Part shown: in pieces, positions 40,606 to 49,969 of the stretch | Position numbering within the stretch: position 1 is the stretch's first letter | How the letters are laid out: each line of letters begins with the position of its first letter | Assembly (NCBI RefSeq): GCF_019443085.1 | Contig: NZ_JAHZIL010000002.1 | Location: 310,001-374,000 of the forward strand | Source of the DNA: Marinobacter sp. F4218 | Lineage (GTDB): Bacteria; Pseudomonadota; Gammaproteobacteria; Pseudomonadales; Oleiphilaceae | Length of the DNA stretch: 64,000 nucleotides | Direction: 5' to 3' | Notes under the pieces: model-generated | Database searches by the model: none | The model's input: the letters and a program-made list of their open reading frames with translations, nothing else | What the model was told of the DNA's origin: nothing | Made by a program: the position numbers and the translations under genes

Positions 40606-41073
40606 ATGACGAGTGAGACTATGACGATTCCAAACCTGAAAATGCGTACCCGAAATCGCGGCTTCACCCTGATTGAGATCATGGTGGTCATGGTGATACT
40701 TGGCCTTCTGGTGGCAATTGTTGCTCCCAATATCATGGGCCGAAGTGACCAGGCGAAAGTGACGGTCGCAGAGACCCAGCTCAGCAATATTGCCAATGCG
40801 CTGGACCTCTATCGCCTCGATAACAGCCAATACCCGTCGACCCAGCAAGGTCTGGAAGCCCTCGTAACCAAGCCCAGCGGGAGCCCGGAACCGAAAAACT
40901 GGAACCCGGATGGGTATCTGAAGAGCGTACCCGAAGACCCTTGGGGCACTGAGTATCAGTACGTCAGTCCGGGTACCGAAGGGCCCTACGACCTCTACTC
41001 CTACGGTTCCGACGGCCAGGAAGGCGGAGAAGGTGATGCGGCGGACATCAGCGCTTGGAACACAAAGGATTAA
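40606..41073 (+). CDS. gspG: Major pseudopilin GspG
   Basis: A 155-residue precursor of the major pseudopilin. Leader ends RNRG, followed by FTLIEIMVVMVILGLLVAI with Glu at +5, the type IV prepilin motif cut by PilD/GspO (not encoded in this window). The C-terminal half has the GspG calcium-site region (LDNSQYPSTQQGLEALVTKP; YLKSVPEDPWGTEYQYVSPG; SYGSDGQEGGEG). Starts at 40606, 40621 or 40642 are all possible; the shortest gives a normal leader. It sits 52 bp after gspF. Confidence 0.92.
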   Translation: MTSETMTIPNLKMRTRNRGFTLIEIMVVMVILGLLVAIVAPNIMGRSDQAKVTVAETQLSNIANALDLYRLDNSQYPSTQQGLEALVTKPSGSPEPKNWNPDGYLKSVPEDPWGTEYQYVSPGTEGPYDLYSYGSDGQEGGEGDAADISAWNTKD

Positions 41074-41079
41074 ATCATT

Positions 41080-41610
41080 GTGCACTCCAGGACGCAGCAG
41101 GCCGGTTTCACACTGCTCGAAATACTGGTTGTCCTGATTATCGTCGGACTGCTGGCCGCCCTTGCCGTATTTACAATGGGCGGCAGCTCCCAGCAGCGGG
41201 AACTCAAGAACGAGGTTCGCGATCTCTATCTGCTGATGCAAACGGCATCGGAGCAGGCGGTTGTCAATAACCTGGAGCTTGGCCTGCTCCTGGAACCCGA
41301 TAGTTATCAGTTTGTCGCCTTTCAGGACGAGACCGGTGACTGGAAAGCCTCCGGGGAACGCCTTTTCCGTGAGAGGAGCCTTCCGGACTGGCTTGTGGTA
41401 ACGGAATTCGTCGAGGGGGACGCGCCCAGGCTGGCATCCGCCGAGGATGAACTGCGTCCGGATGTCGTGTTCTTCTCCAGCGGCGAAACAACACCGTTTG
41501 AGATTGAGTTCACCATCGGCAAAAACAACGACTACGTGCACGTGCTGGCTTCGGATGGTTTCTCTCCCATTGAATGGCGACAGCCGGGCGACGAAGAGGC
41601 CGAGCTGTGA
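41080..41610 (+). CDS. gspH: Minor pseudopilin GspH
   Basis: A 176-residue pseudopilin. Leader MHSRTQQAG, then FTLLEILVVLIIVGLLAAL with Glu+5, followed by a GspH-type beta domain (DLYLLMQTASEQAVVNNLEL; GLLLEPDSYQFVAF). It joins GspI, GspJ and GspK in the pseudopilus tip. GTG start 6 bp after gspG. Its stop overlaps the gspI GTG (GTGA). Confidence 0.88.
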   Translation: MHSRTQQAGFTLLEILVVLIIVGLLAALAVFTMGGSSQQRELKNEVRDLYLLMQTASEQAVVNNLELGLLLEPDSYQFVAFQDETGDWKASGERLFRERSLPDWLVVTEFVEGDAPRLASAEDELRPDVVFFSSGETTPFEIEFTIGKNNDYVHVLASDGFSPIEWRQPGDEEAEL

Positions 41611-41981
41611 GGCATCAGAAAGGCTTTACCCTGATAGAGGTTCTGGTGGCCTTGCTGGTTTTTGGTCTGATTGCGACTGCTGCGGCCGAGGTGGGCAGTC
41701 AATACATTTCCAGCTATGAGCGAATCCGGGATAAAACCCTGGCGGGCTGGCTTGCAGATAACCGCATCAATGAACTCCGTCTGGAGGAGAACCTGCCCGG
41801 TATTTCCGAAAATTCCCGAGACACGGATTACGGCCCCTTCCGCTGGCAAGTAACCACCCGGGTCCTGGCTACAGAAGAGCCGACGATGAGGCGCGTGGAG
41901 GTGACCGTGGCGCGTTATCGCAATGAGAGATCCGATCCGGCTCCGGTCCATACCCTGTCCGCTTTTTTGGGGCAGAACTGA
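41607..41981 (+). CDS. gspI: Minor pseudopilin GspI
   Basis: A 124-residue pseudopilin. The GTG at 41607 overlaps the gspH stop and gives a 6-residue leader ending in Gly (VRHQKG, first residue read as Met), followed by FTLIEVLVALLVFGLIATAA. The C-terminal region (LAGWLADNRINELRLEE; YGPFRWQVTTRVLATEEP) is typical GspI. Tip subunit partner of GspJ and GspK. An in-frame ATG at 41574 would give an unusually long basic leader and is not preferred. Confidence 0.88.
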   Translation: MRHQKGFTLIEVLVALLVFGLIATAAAEVGSQYISSYERIRDKTLAGWLADNRINELRLEENLPGISENSRDTDYGPFRWQVTTRVLATEEPTMRRVEVTVARYRNERSDPAPVHTLSAFLGQN

Positions 41982-42730
41982 TGGCTGCTTTGACTCCGCG
42001 CTCCCAGCAGGGCTTTACGCTGATGGAAGTTCTCATCGCCGTCACCATCACGGCCGTCATTGGCCTTGGTGTCTGGCAGGTAATCAGCGGCGTCGTCACC
42101 TCACGGGATCGGGTTAACGAACTGGCAGAAGATTTTGATGGTTTGCAGCGCGCCATGCTGCTTCTCGAACGGGATATCACCCAGATTGTGAATCGATCCG
42201 CTCGCGATATTTATGGCGACTACAAGCCCGCGCTCACAAGCCGCGAAGAGGATTTTGCGCTGATACTGACACGTCAGGGCTGGCGTAACCCTCTCGGTAC
42301 CCGCCGAAGTGGCCTTCAGCGAGCGGCATGGGAGTTTACCGGTGACGAACTGCGTCGGCGTTACTGGCCCACGGTGGATCAGGGACAGGAAGATAATAGC
42401 CGGGATGTGTTGCTGCTTGAGGACGTACTGGACTTTGAAGTCCGGTTTCTCAATGACGAGCGGAGTTGGCAGCCAGAGTGGCCAACTAACGAGATGATGG
42501 CGGGAATCAATCCTGGTAGTCGTCCTGAAACGCCATTACCGATGGGCATCGAAGTAACCCTGGAGCATGAGCGGTTTGGGGTTTTGGTGCGAACTTTCGT
42601 ATTGCCGGACTTTGATGCGAATGAGGCGCAGAGTGTCGTCAATCAGGCTGCCGAAGCCGCCAGTGAAACCGAAGAAGAGGAAGTTCCGGAGGATAACACC
42701 GATCCCGGTGCCCAGGGGCAGGGGGGCTGA
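41981..42730 (+). CDS. gspJ: Minor pseudopilin GspJ
   Basis: A 249-residue pseudopilin. Leader ends SQQG, followed by FTLMEVLIAVTITAVIGLGV with Glu+5. The large exported domain has the GspJ blocks LQRAMLLLERDITQIVNR and LILTRQGWRNPL and ends in an acidic, low-complexity tail (SETEEEEVPEDNTDPG). ATG overlaps the gspI stop by one base. Forms the tip complex with GspI and GspK. Confidence 0.9.
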   Translation: MAALTPRSQQGFTLMEVLIAVTITAVIGLGVWQVISGVVTSRDRVNELAEDFDGLQRAMLLLERDITQIVNRSARDIYGDYKPALTSREEDFALILTRQGWRNPLGTRRSGLQRAAWEFTGDELRRRYWPTVDQGQEDNSRDVLLLEDVLDFEVRFLNDERSWQPEWPTNEMMAGINPGSRPETPLPMGIEVTLEHERFGVLVRTFVLPDFDANEAQSVVNQAAEAASETEEEEVPEDNTDPGAQGQGG

Positions 42731-42732
42731 AG

Positions 42733-43749
42733 GTGACAAGTGGCAATTTAAGCGCTCGTTTTGGTCGTACAGGGCAGCGTGGCGTAGCACTGATCATGGT
42801 GTTGCTCGCGATGGCGCTGGTCGTAATGTTGGCGGCTGGCATGACACAGCAGCAAAGCGTTCGGGTCTTCAAGGCGGGGCATTATCTGGCCCAGCAGCAG
42901 GGGACCAGTATTGCGCTGGGCGCCGAGGCCTTTGCTCGCCGGATTCTGGTCCGGGATTACGAGGAGGACAAGGAAGCGAATGAAATGGTCGATAGCCTCG
43001 ATGAGTTCTGGGCCATGAACGCCGCCATCCTGCCTCTGGACGAGAACGGCGTGGCAGAGGTGCAGATTGATGACCTCGGCGGACGCTTCAACCTCAATGA
43101 TCTGGTGGCTCCCAATGGCCAGGTGAATACGCTCGCGAAAGAACGATTTTCCCGTCTTCTGGCGGCTCTGGAGATCTCTGAAGTCAGTGTGGACGCGTTG
43201 ATTGACTGGATCGACGAGAACGATCAGACCGTTAGCGCTTACGGCGCTGAGGACGGACAATACCTGTCAGCGGAACAAGCATATCGGGCGGGGAATCAGC
43301 CGTTCGTGAGTGTCAGTGAGTTGCGTTTGGTCGAAGGTGTGGGGCCGGAAACCTACCAGAAACTGCGCCCACATGTTGCGGCGCTCCCGGTGTCCGGTGT
43401 GGGGATCAATGTGAACACCGCCACTGCTGAGGTGCTGAGGTCCCTCCATGAGGAACTGACGGATGCCCAGGCGGCGGCTATTCTTGAAAAAAGGAAGGAA
43501 GAACGGTTCGAGGATCTGCAGGATTTTCTGGCGCTGCCAGAATTTGCCGGACTGGGACTGAAGTCGACCGGCCTGAGCCTGCAAACCCGTTTTTTTGAAG
43601 TTGTATCACGGATTACCTACGATAGCCGTGTTGTGAACATGGTCGCTACGGTTTTCCGCAACCCGGAAGGGGAAGTCCGGACGGTTCGAAGGGATACCGG
43701 ACAGAAGAACAGAATTACCAAAGAGCCTTTCACTATCTCAGAAGGATAA
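42733..43749 (+). CDS. gspK: Pseudopilus tip protein GspK
   Basis: A 338-residue GspK. The leader ends GQRG and the helix reads VALIMVLLAMALVVMLAAG without Glu at +5, the known peculiarity of GspK that places it at the tip. The large exported domain shows VQIDDLGGRFNLNDLV, SVDALIDWIDENDQT, FVSVSELRLVEGV and the SAM-like VNTATAEVLRSL. GTG start 2 bp after gspJ. Complete length. Confidence 0.92.
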   Translation: MTSGNLSARFGRTGQRGVALIMVLLAMALVVMLAAGMTQQQSVRVFKAGHYLAQQQGTSIALGAEAFARRILVRDYEEDKEANEMVDSLDEFWAMNAAILPLDENGVAEVQIDDLGGRFNLNDLVAPNGQVNTLAKERFSRLLAALEISEVSVDALIDWIDENDQTVSAYGAEDGQYLSAEQAYRAGNQPFVSVSELRLVEGVGPETYQKLRPHVAALPVSGVGINVNTATAEVLRSLHEELTDAQAAAILEKRKEERFEDLQDFLALPEFAGLGLKSTGLSLQTRFFEVVSRITYDSRVVNMVATVFRNPEGEVRTVRRDTGQKNRITKEPFTISEG

Positions 43750-43751
43750 CC

Positions 43752-45056
43752 ATGTCTTTTCGCCTTTATGTGCGGCCGGTGCCTCCGCTTGCGGACCCCG
43801 AAGTGAATCCCGAGGCACAGTCCTTTAACTGGGTGTTGCATGATGCCAGCGGGGATACCCAGGCACGTGGAACCGGCGATACTCAGGTCGAGATCGAGCA
43901 GACCCTGGGCCAGAATGCGCTCGATAATGTGCTGCTGATCGGTTTGATCCCGGGAGATGAGGCGTTGTTCTGCATTGCGGATATACCGGCCAAGCAGAGC
44001 CGGTTTATCAATCAGGCGCTTCCTTACGCTGTGGAAGAGCAGATTGCCCAGGATATCGACACGGTGCATCTGGCCCTCGGCCGTCATGCCGACGAAGGGT
44101 ACCGGGTCGCGGCGATAGACGACGAGAGGATGGCGCAATGGGTTGCGCTATTTTCCGGCTGGGAGCATGTTCGCCTTGATGCCATATATCCGGACGCGGC
44201 ACTGTTACCACTGACCGAAGGGGGCTGGTCTGTGTGTCTGGACGGCGAGACGGCCCTGATGGTCAGTGACCGTGGGGAGTGGCTGAGCATGCAGTCCGCC
44301 AATCTCGGGATGTTCGCCCATACCCTGGCGGTACCGCCGTCAGAGGAAGTGGTTGCGGAAGTTCCGGTGACACTCTATGGCACCGAGGAAGAGTTCGAGT
44401 ATCAGCAGTCGGTGGTTGGAGAGTTAAAGTCGCCGGGCCGCCTCGCAGTACATCGGGAAATTCTGGAACTCATGCCCCTGGAACTCCTGGCGCATGCCCA
44501 CCACCATCATCTCTCTTATCCGATCAATCTCTGCCAGGGAAAATTTTCCACCCGGGTCAACAAAACCAGTCCGCTTAAACCCTGGAAACCGCTAATTGCT
44601 GTTGCCGCCGTCTGGTTTGGACTCCAGGTTGCACTGCAAGTCGGAACCGGTTTTTATTATGACAACAAGGCGAGCGAGTTGCAGGAACAGGCCATGGTCA
44701 TATACCGCGAGGCCTTTCCCGGGGATACTCGTACCAATGCCAGCAATGTGCGTCGAGTAATAGAAGGTCAGTTGCGAGTTGCAGGGGCGGAAGGGCCGGA
44801 TCTGGATTTCATCACCTTGATGAAGTACACCGGGCAGGAATATTCCGAGCTCCCCGGTTCACAGTCCGTAAGCTTCAACTCCGTGAACTTCAGCCGATCC
44901 CGCGGTGAATTGGTTGTTGATGTCAGGGCCGACAGCTATGACCGACTGAGTACCCTGCGCAATGGGCTGACCAATCAGGGGTTGGAAGCCCAGATCGGAT
45001 CGGTTGTGAATGAAGCCAGTGGCGCCCGTGGGCGCCTGACCGTTTCCGGAGGTTAA
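43752..45056 (+). CDS. gspL: Type II secretion protein GspL
   Basis: A 434-residue bitopic inner-membrane protein. The N-terminal 270 residues form the cytoplasmic actin-like domain that recruits GspE (DEALFCIADIPAKQSRFINQ; ALPYAVEEQIAQDIDTVHLA). One membrane segment follows near residues 280-300 (PLIAVAAVWFGLQVALQVG) and then a ferredoxin-like periplasmic domain with coiled coil. It starts 2 bp after gspK and pairs with GspM. Confidence 0.9.
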   Translation: MSFRLYVRPVPPLADPEVNPEAQSFNWVLHDASGDTQARGTGDTQVEIEQTLGQNALDNVLLIGLIPGDEALFCIADIPAKQSRFINQALPYAVEEQIAQDIDTVHLALGRHADEGYRVAAIDDERMAQWVALFSGWEHVRLDAIYPDAALLPLTEGGWSVCLDGETALMVSDRGEWLSMQSANLGMFAHTLAVPPSEEVVAEVPVTLYGTEEEFEYQQSVVGELKSPGRLAVHREILELMPLELLAHAHHHHLSYPINLCQGKFSTRVNKTSPLKPWKPLIAVAAVWFGLQVALQVGTGFYYDNKASELQEQAMVIYREAFPGDTRTNASNVRRVIEGQLRVAGAEGPDLDFITLMKYTGQEYSELPGSQSVSFNSVNFSRSRGELVVDVRADSYDRLSTLRNGLTNQGLEAQIGSVVNEASGARGRLTVSGG

Positions 45057-45059
45057 CGG

Positions 45060-45587
45060 ATGTTCCAGAGAATCAAGGATCAGCCGGCTGTCGGCAAACT
45101 GATAGCGCAGTACGACCAGTTACCGAGGCGGGACCAGCAGGCGCTGACAGTGCTGGCGGTCGCCGTTTTTGTGGGCCTGCTTTACTTCGCGATCTGGCAG
45201 CCAGCCTCCGATTTTCATGACGCTGCGGTTGCCGAACGGCAGAGTGCGGCTGAGCTGCTCGCCTGGATGCAAGCGAATGAAACCACCATCAAACGGCTGG
45301 GAACTCCGGGCGGGCAGACCGGCCAGGGCACTGCCGACGTAGCAGATGGTCGGGCGCTGATGGCGCTGGTAACCGGTTCGGCCCGCGAAGCGGGGCTGTC
45401 GTTACAGCGCTTCGAGCCCAGCGGTGAGAACGCTATCCGTGTCTGGATAGAGGATGCGCCCTTTGCAGAGGTGGCTGCCTGGTTGGAGAGACTCAATTCC
45501 GGCCATGGCGTCATTGTTGATCAGGCGGCGATGGACCGCGCCGATGAGCCGGGCCGCGTTTCTGTGCGCCTGACACTTACAATCTGA
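45060..45587 (+). CDS. gspM: Type II secretion protein GspM
   Basis: A 175-residue bitopic protein: short cytoplasmic N-terminus, membrane segment near residues 28-46 (ALTVLAVAVFVGLLYFAI), coiled-coil stretch, and small ferredoxin-like periplasmic domain (LVTGSAREAGLSLQRFEPSG; AEVAAWLERLNSGHGVIVDQ). It stabilises GspL. Last gene of the gsp run; no gspN, gspD or gspO follows. Confidence 0.9.
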   Translation: MFQRIKDQPAVGKLIAQYDQLPRRDQQALTVLAVAVFVGLLYFAIWQPASDFHDAAVAERQSAAELLAWMQANETTIKRLGTPGGQTGQGTADVADGRALMALVTGSAREAGLSLQRFEPSGENAIRVWIEDAPFAEVAAWLERLNSGHGVIVDQAAMDRADEPGRVSVRLTLTI

Positions 45588-45643
45588 TTCCGTTCCACAG
45601 TTTCCGGGGCTGATTCTCCGGACCACAGCAGGAGAGGGTAAGG

Positions 45644-46315
45644 ATGAGTAACGGCAGCGAAAACAAAAATAAGTCAGAGCCGGTCATTGTTCGCCTGGAT
45701 GAAACCGCGACCAATGAGGCGCGATCGATCCTGTACCATGCGTACAGGAATGAGCCAACGTTCCAGTATCTGTTCGATCATCGCCGCGCGGGTTACGATC
45801 AGCGTATCCGTGCCACCATCCGCGAGCTGATTGATCTTTATTTTGGGTTCGAGCAGGAAGCGATTGGCGTGATGGTCGACGATACGCTGGTGGCGGTGGC
45901 CTTCATTGGGGATCCGGAGTTACGTATGAATCTGGCCGACCAGTTCAGTTGGCGCATTCGCATGGTACTGACCACCGGATTTGCATCGACACGCCGGTAT
46001 CTGGATTACCACGAAAAGATACGGAACATGTTGCCCCAGCCTCTCGCCCACCAGCTGCCGCTGATGGGGGTCAACCCCAAATACCAGAATCGTGGCTACG
46101 GACGCCTTCTCCTGAAGACGGTGGAGAAACTCTGCTCCGAGAATCCGAGAGGTAGCGGTCTGGTTCTGGATACCGGTAACAGCCGTTACCTGCCGTTCTA
46201 TGAGTCCGAGGGATTCCACAGCCTGGGGAAGATCAGACTCGGAGATTTCGAAGATCACGTTCTGTTCAGGGAAGTACATCCCGAAAGCAAAGCGGCCGCG
46301 ACAGGCCAGAGTTAG
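45644..46315 (+). CDS. GNAT-family N-acetyltransferase
   Basis: A 223-residue GCN5-related acetyltransferase. The acetyl-CoA loop is NPKYQNRGYGRLLLKTVEKL near residue 145 (R/Q-x-x-G-x-G/A type), followed by GLVLDTGNSRYLPFYESEGF, the usual beta5-alpha4 region. The layout resembles acetyltransferases of the eukaryotic-like MPR/YitI group, but the acceptor is unknown. It sits between gspM and a glutathione reductase gene without clear functional link. AGGAG-type ribosome site upstream. Confidence 0.82.
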   Translation: MSNGSENKNKSEPVIVRLDETATNEARSILYHAYRNEPTFQYLFDHRRAGYDQRIRATIRELIDLYFGFEQEAIGVMVDDTLVAVAFIGDPELRMNLADQFSWRIRMVLTTGFASTRRYLDYHEKIRNMLPQPLAHQLPLMGVNPKYQNRGYGRLLLKTVEKLCSENPRGSGLVLDTGNSRYLPFYESEGFHSLGKIRLGDFEDHVLFREVHPESKAAATGQS

Positions 46316-46340
46316 TTTCTAACGAGTAACAGGAGACACA

Positions 46341-47702
46341 GTGTCTGATAGCCAGGATTTTGATCTTATTGTAATTGGTGCCGGCTCCGGTGGGGTCCGT
46401 CTCGCCAGGATGTCGGCCCAGCGTGGAGCCCGGGTTGCAGTGATTGAATCCCGTTATCTGGGGGGCACCTGTGTCAACGTAGGCTGTGTTCCGAAAAAAC
46501 TGTTCGTTTACGGCGCCCATGTCCATGAAGAGTTGGAAGACGCGGGAGGATACGGATGGAACGTTCCGGTTGGGGATGTGACGTTCGACTGGCCCACACT
46601 GGTGGCGAATAAAAATGCAGAAATCGAACGCCTGAACGGGATTTATGGCCGACTGCTGGAAAATGCCGGCGTTACGATCATTGAGGGCACTGCCACGTTC
46701 AGGGACGCCAACACCGTCGTGGTTGGTGAACAGTCGTACAGCGCCAAGCACATTACCGTAGCTACCGGAAGCTGGCCGGTTGTGCCGGACGTTCCGGGCA
46801 AAGAATGCATTCTGACCTCCAATGAGATGTTCTACCTCCCACAGCTTCCGAAGCAGGCAGTCGTCTGGGGCGGGGGCTACATTGCGGTTGAGTTTGCAGG
46901 CATTCTTGCCGGTCTTGGTGTTGAAACAACCCTGCTGTACCGCGGCGACCTGTTTCTCCGGGGCTTTGATACCGATATCCGTCACTTCACCGAGCAGGAG
47001 ATGCGTAAAAAAGGCGTCAATCTCAGGTTTGGAGTCACAATCGAATCGGTCAAGCCTGAAGGTGCGCATTACCGGGTGGATCTCAATAATGGCGAAACTC
47101 TGGAAACCGGACTGGTCATGGCGGCAACTGGCCGAAAGGCTCTGGTAGAGGGGCTTGGGCTGGAAAACGTCGGGGTCGAACTGGCGGATTCAGGTCATGT
47201 TCGGGTGGATAAGCACTTTCAGACAACGGTCCCGTCCATCACCGCACTTGGCGATGTCATCGGAACTCCTCAGCTCACGCCTGTGGCCCTCGCTCAGGGT
47301 ATGGTTCTCTCGCGCCGACTGTTCGGTGACGGAGAGGGTGAAATGGACTACTCGGCTATTCCGACGGCGGTGTTCTGCCAGCCCAATATCGGGACCGTAG
47401 GTTTGACCGAGGATGAAGCCAGAGAAGCCGGTTACCGTCTGAAGATTTTCCGGTCGGAGTTTCGCCCAATGAAACACACCCTGAGCGGCCGCGATGAACG
47501 ATGCCTGATGAAGCTGGTGGTCGATGAGTCGAATGACAAGGTGCTGGGTGCCCACATGGTGGGGCCGGATGCCGGAGAAATTACCCAGGGGCTGGCGGTC
47601 GCAATCAAGGCCGGTGCCACCAAGGCGCAATTCGATGCCACGCTCGGTATCCATCCGACCTCTGCGGAAGAATTCGTCACCATGAGAGAACCGGTGGTCT
47701 GA
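46341..47702 (+). CDS. gor: Glutathione-disulfide reductase
   Basis: A 453-residue NADPH-dependent flavoenzyme that reduces GSSG to GSH in the cytoplasm. FAD loop [19 protein letters not shown], redox disulphide [17 protein letters not shown] near residue 42, NADPH loop [20 protein letters not shown], and C-terminal His/Glu in [13 protein letters not shown], which completes the catalytic dyad. The GGGYIA cofactor loop lacks the usual second glycine order GxGxxG, reading GGGYIA as other bacterial Gor proteins do. Full length; AGGAG upstream. Confidence 0.92.
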   Translation: MSDSQDFDLIVIGAGSGGVRLARMSAQRGARVAVIESRYLGGTCVNVGCVPKKLFVYGAHVHEELEDAGGYGWNVPVGDVTFDWPTLVANKNAEIERLNGIYGRLLENAGVTIIEGTATFRDANTVVVGEQSYSAKHITVATGSWPVVPDVPGKECILTSNEMFYLPQLPKQAVVWGGGYIAVEFAGILAGLGVETTLLYRGDLFLRGFDTDIRHFTEQEMRKKGVNLRFGVTIESVKPEGAHYRVDLNNGETLETGLVMAATGRKALVEGLGLENVGVELADSGHVRVDKHFQTTVPSITALGDVIGTPQLTPVALAQGMVLSRRLFGDGEGEMDYSAIPTAVFCQPNIGTVGLTEDEAREAGYRLKIFRSEFRPMKHTLSGRDERCLMKLVVDESNDKVLGAHMVGPDAGEITQGLAVAIKAGATKAQFDATLGIHPTSAEEFVTMREPVV

Positions 47703-48002
47703 CGCGGTACTGGCCCGGTAGACGACCACACGAAGTTCTTAATTCGTCGTTCCGCCAGTCACGGTGCAGCTCATTGCCGGCGCCAAACCAGGTCATCAGT
47801 TGGGCGCCTGGCTGGGACATGTGGTCCCAGCCAGGCAACTTCTCCTACTACAGTAGGCGTCCGACCTGGTCGGGCCACCCCGAACGGTATCGTCTTTCTG
47901 TTCCGCGCCTTTCCTGCGAGTTATCGCAATAGTTAGCAGTGCTCAGGAATCGGTAGTGGAGTTTTGAAGAATGCCCACCACATTTGGCCACGAGGAGTCC
48001 CT
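47703..48002. promoter_or_regulatory. Intergenic region between gor and selO
   Basis: 300 bp without a supported gene. It holds a strong hairpin (listed separately) after gor and, at the right end, GAGGAG as ribosome site for the selO start at 48003. I see no clear promoter pair and no repeat shared with other parts of the window. Confidence 0.4.
47806..47836 (+). terminator. 13-bp hairpin downstream of gor
   Basis: GCCTGGCTGGGAC / GTCCCAGCCAGGC with a 5-nt ATGTG loop, perfectly paired, about 100 nt after the gor stop. Only a weak pyrimidine-rich run (AACTTCTCC) follows, so it is a possible terminator or other RNA structure. Confidence 0.45.
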
Positions 48003-49718
48003 ATGCTAAAACGACCGTCCCGGGAAACACCCACTATGGTCTCGACTCTCGACGATCTCGCCAAGTTTGCAGACTACTCGCTCGTGGACACTCTCAACTG
48101 TGACCCTGAAGGGAAAGCAAACGGAGCCGACCATGCACCGCGACAAGTCTTCTCGGGCCACTACGTTCCGGTCAAACCCACACCAATCGAAAACCCCGAG
48201 TACGTTGCGCACGGCCAAACCTTGTTTCATGAACTGGGCTTCGCCGACAGCATGGCGCGGTCGAACGACTTTATGCGCGTGTTCTCCGGCGACCTATCGC
48301 ACGTTCCAGAGCCAATGCGCACGGTTGGGTGGGCGTGCGGCTATGCACTTTCCATCTACGGCACCGAATACACCCAACAGTGCCCGTTTCAAACCGGCAA
48401 CGGATACGGCGACGGTCGCGCAATTTCAGTGCTTGAGGCCGTCATCAATGGCCAGCGCTGGGAAATGCAGCTAAAAGGGGGCGGCCGGACACCATACTGC
48501 CGCGGCGCGGACGGCCGGGCAGTCCTGCGGTCGAGTGTGCGTGAGTTCCTGGCACAGGAGCATATGCACGCGCTTGGCGTGCCAACGTCTCGGTCGCTCA
48601 GTTTGTACGTTTCAAAAACAGAGAAGGTCAGGCGGCCGTGGTACTCCGAAGGCTCACGCTCGACGAATCCAGACGTGCTTGTCTCGGAGCCAGTTGCTGT
48701 CTCGACGCGTGTTGCACCGTCATTCATTCGGGTGGGCCAAATCGAGCTATTCAGTCGGCGTGCCCGCAAGAATGAACATCCGCAAGCCATGGAGGAGCTC
48801 GAGAAGATCGTCTTGCACCTGATTGATCGTGAGTACGGTGACGTTATCGACCAGACGCTGGCCACCGCCGAAAAAGTGGTGTGTCTTGCACGCGAGTTTC
48901 TGAGCCGGCTCACCGCGCTTGTGGCAGACTGGATCCGCGTCGGCTACTGCCAAGGTAACTTTAACAGTGACAACTGTGCGGCCGGCGGCTTCACACTCGA
49001 CTACGGTCCATTCGGATTCTGTGACGTTTTTGATCCGCACTACCAGCCGTGGACGGGTGGCGGACAGCACTTCTCATTCCTGAATCAGCCCGTGGCAGCC
49101 GAGCGCAACTTCCAGATGTTTTGTTTGGCGCTAAAGCCATTGCTGACCGAGGATCTGGACCACCTGCAACAACTTGACGAGATTCAACGTGATTTTCCAA
49201 AAGTGATGCGGGCGCAACTGGAGAAAATGTGGGCTTCCAAACTCGGACTTCCCACTTTTGACGGGGACTTGTTGAGCGAGCTCGGATCCTTGATGGCTAA
49301 AACGCCTGTCGATTACACCATTTTCTTTCGTGAGCTCTCGGGGGTGCCCGATGACATTGGCCCACTTAAAAACAGCTTCTACAGGCGCTCGACGTATGAC
49401 GCAGCTCCCGAGGAGATGGATAGGCGCTGGTCAGAATGGCTCACAAAATGGAAGTCGCTCACTGAACCTCGCTCTCGTGAGGAGCTGTCCCGCCAGATGA
49501 AGTTTGTCAATCCAAAATACAGTCTGAGGGAGTGGCTTGTTGTGCCGGCGTATCAGCAGGCGATGGCTGGGGACTATTCTTTGCTGCGAGAGTTGCAGGA
49601 AGTCATGACCCAGCCATATGCCGAGCAGTCGAAAGACGTGGAAGAGAAATATTACAGGCTGAAGCCGTCGGAACTCTTTGGGGTCGGTGGGTCATCGCAC
49701 TACAGTTGTTCGTCGTGA
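48003..49718 (+). CDS. selO: SelO-family protein adenylyltransferase (pseudokinase)
   Basis: A 571-residue SelO/YdiU protein, which transfers AMP from ATP to protein hydroxyls. Visible are the phosphate-binding region [20 protein letters not shown] near residue 155, the base and metal region GNFNSDN, where others have HGVMNTDN (so His is Gln), and the metal Asp in [10 protein letters not shown]. The C-terminus ends SCSS: the Cys stands where animal SelO has selenocysteine. It is about 80 residues longer than E. coli SelO, which suggests a divergent subgroup. ATG 48003 with GAGGAG 5 nt upstream is preferred to TTG 47964. Confidence 0.88.
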   Translation: MLKRPSRETPTMVSTLDDLAKFADYSLVDTLNCDPEGKANGADHAPRQVFSGHYVPVKPTPIENPEYVAHGQTLFHELGFADSMARSNDFMRVFSGDLSHVPEPMRTVGWACGYALSIYGTEYTQQCPFQTGNGYGDGRAISVLEAVINGQRWEMQLKGGGRTPYCRGADGRAVLRSSVREFLAQEHMHALGVPTSRSLSLYVSKTEKVRRPWYSEGSRSTNPDVLVSEPVAVSTRVAPSFIRVGQIELFSRRARKNEHPQAMEELEKIVLHLIDREYGDVIDQTLATAEKVVCLAREFLSRLTALVADWIRVGYCQGNFNSDNCAAGGFTLDYGPFGFCDVFDPHYQPWTGGGQHFSFLNQPVAAERNFQMFCLALKPLLTEDLDHLQQLDEIQRDFPKVMRAQLEKMWASKLGLPTFDGDLLSELGSLMAKTPVDYTIFFRELSGVPDDIGPLKNSFYRRSTYDAAPEEMDRRWSEWLTKWKSLTEPRSREELSRQMKFVNPKYSLREWLVVPAYQQAMAGDYSLLRELQEVMTQPYAEQSKDVEEKYYRLKPSELFGVGGSSHYSCSS

Positions 49719-49969
49719 TCGGCACCTACTGTGGACACTGCTAAAAAGAGGCATTTTAGCGTCGTCTGCCGATTTCGGATTTCCGGCTTGCATTCCCGAA
49801 ACTATGTGCAATTGTTAACTAACTACGTGGACACGCGTATCAATGGAGTGTGCTAGCGCGGCCCTTCTTCAGCTGAAGATTGCTGAGACCTGTGCGCCAA
49901 TGCAGGAAATACCAACTCCTGCGCGGGAAGTCCCGCAAAAGTCATAACAACTGATTAGGGGTCGCAATC
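49719..49969. promoter_or_regulatory. Intergenic region with several palindromes
   Basis: 251 bp between selO and the small secreted protein. GCTAAAA / TTTTAGC (49740-49760) may end selO transcription. A perfect 14-bp palindrome TCTTCAGCTGAAGA lies at 49866-49879, and GCGGGA-AG-TCCCGC at 49923-49936 is 33 bp before the next ATG. These look like protein-binding sites for the next gene; no regulator is encoded beside it. Confidence 0.4.
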
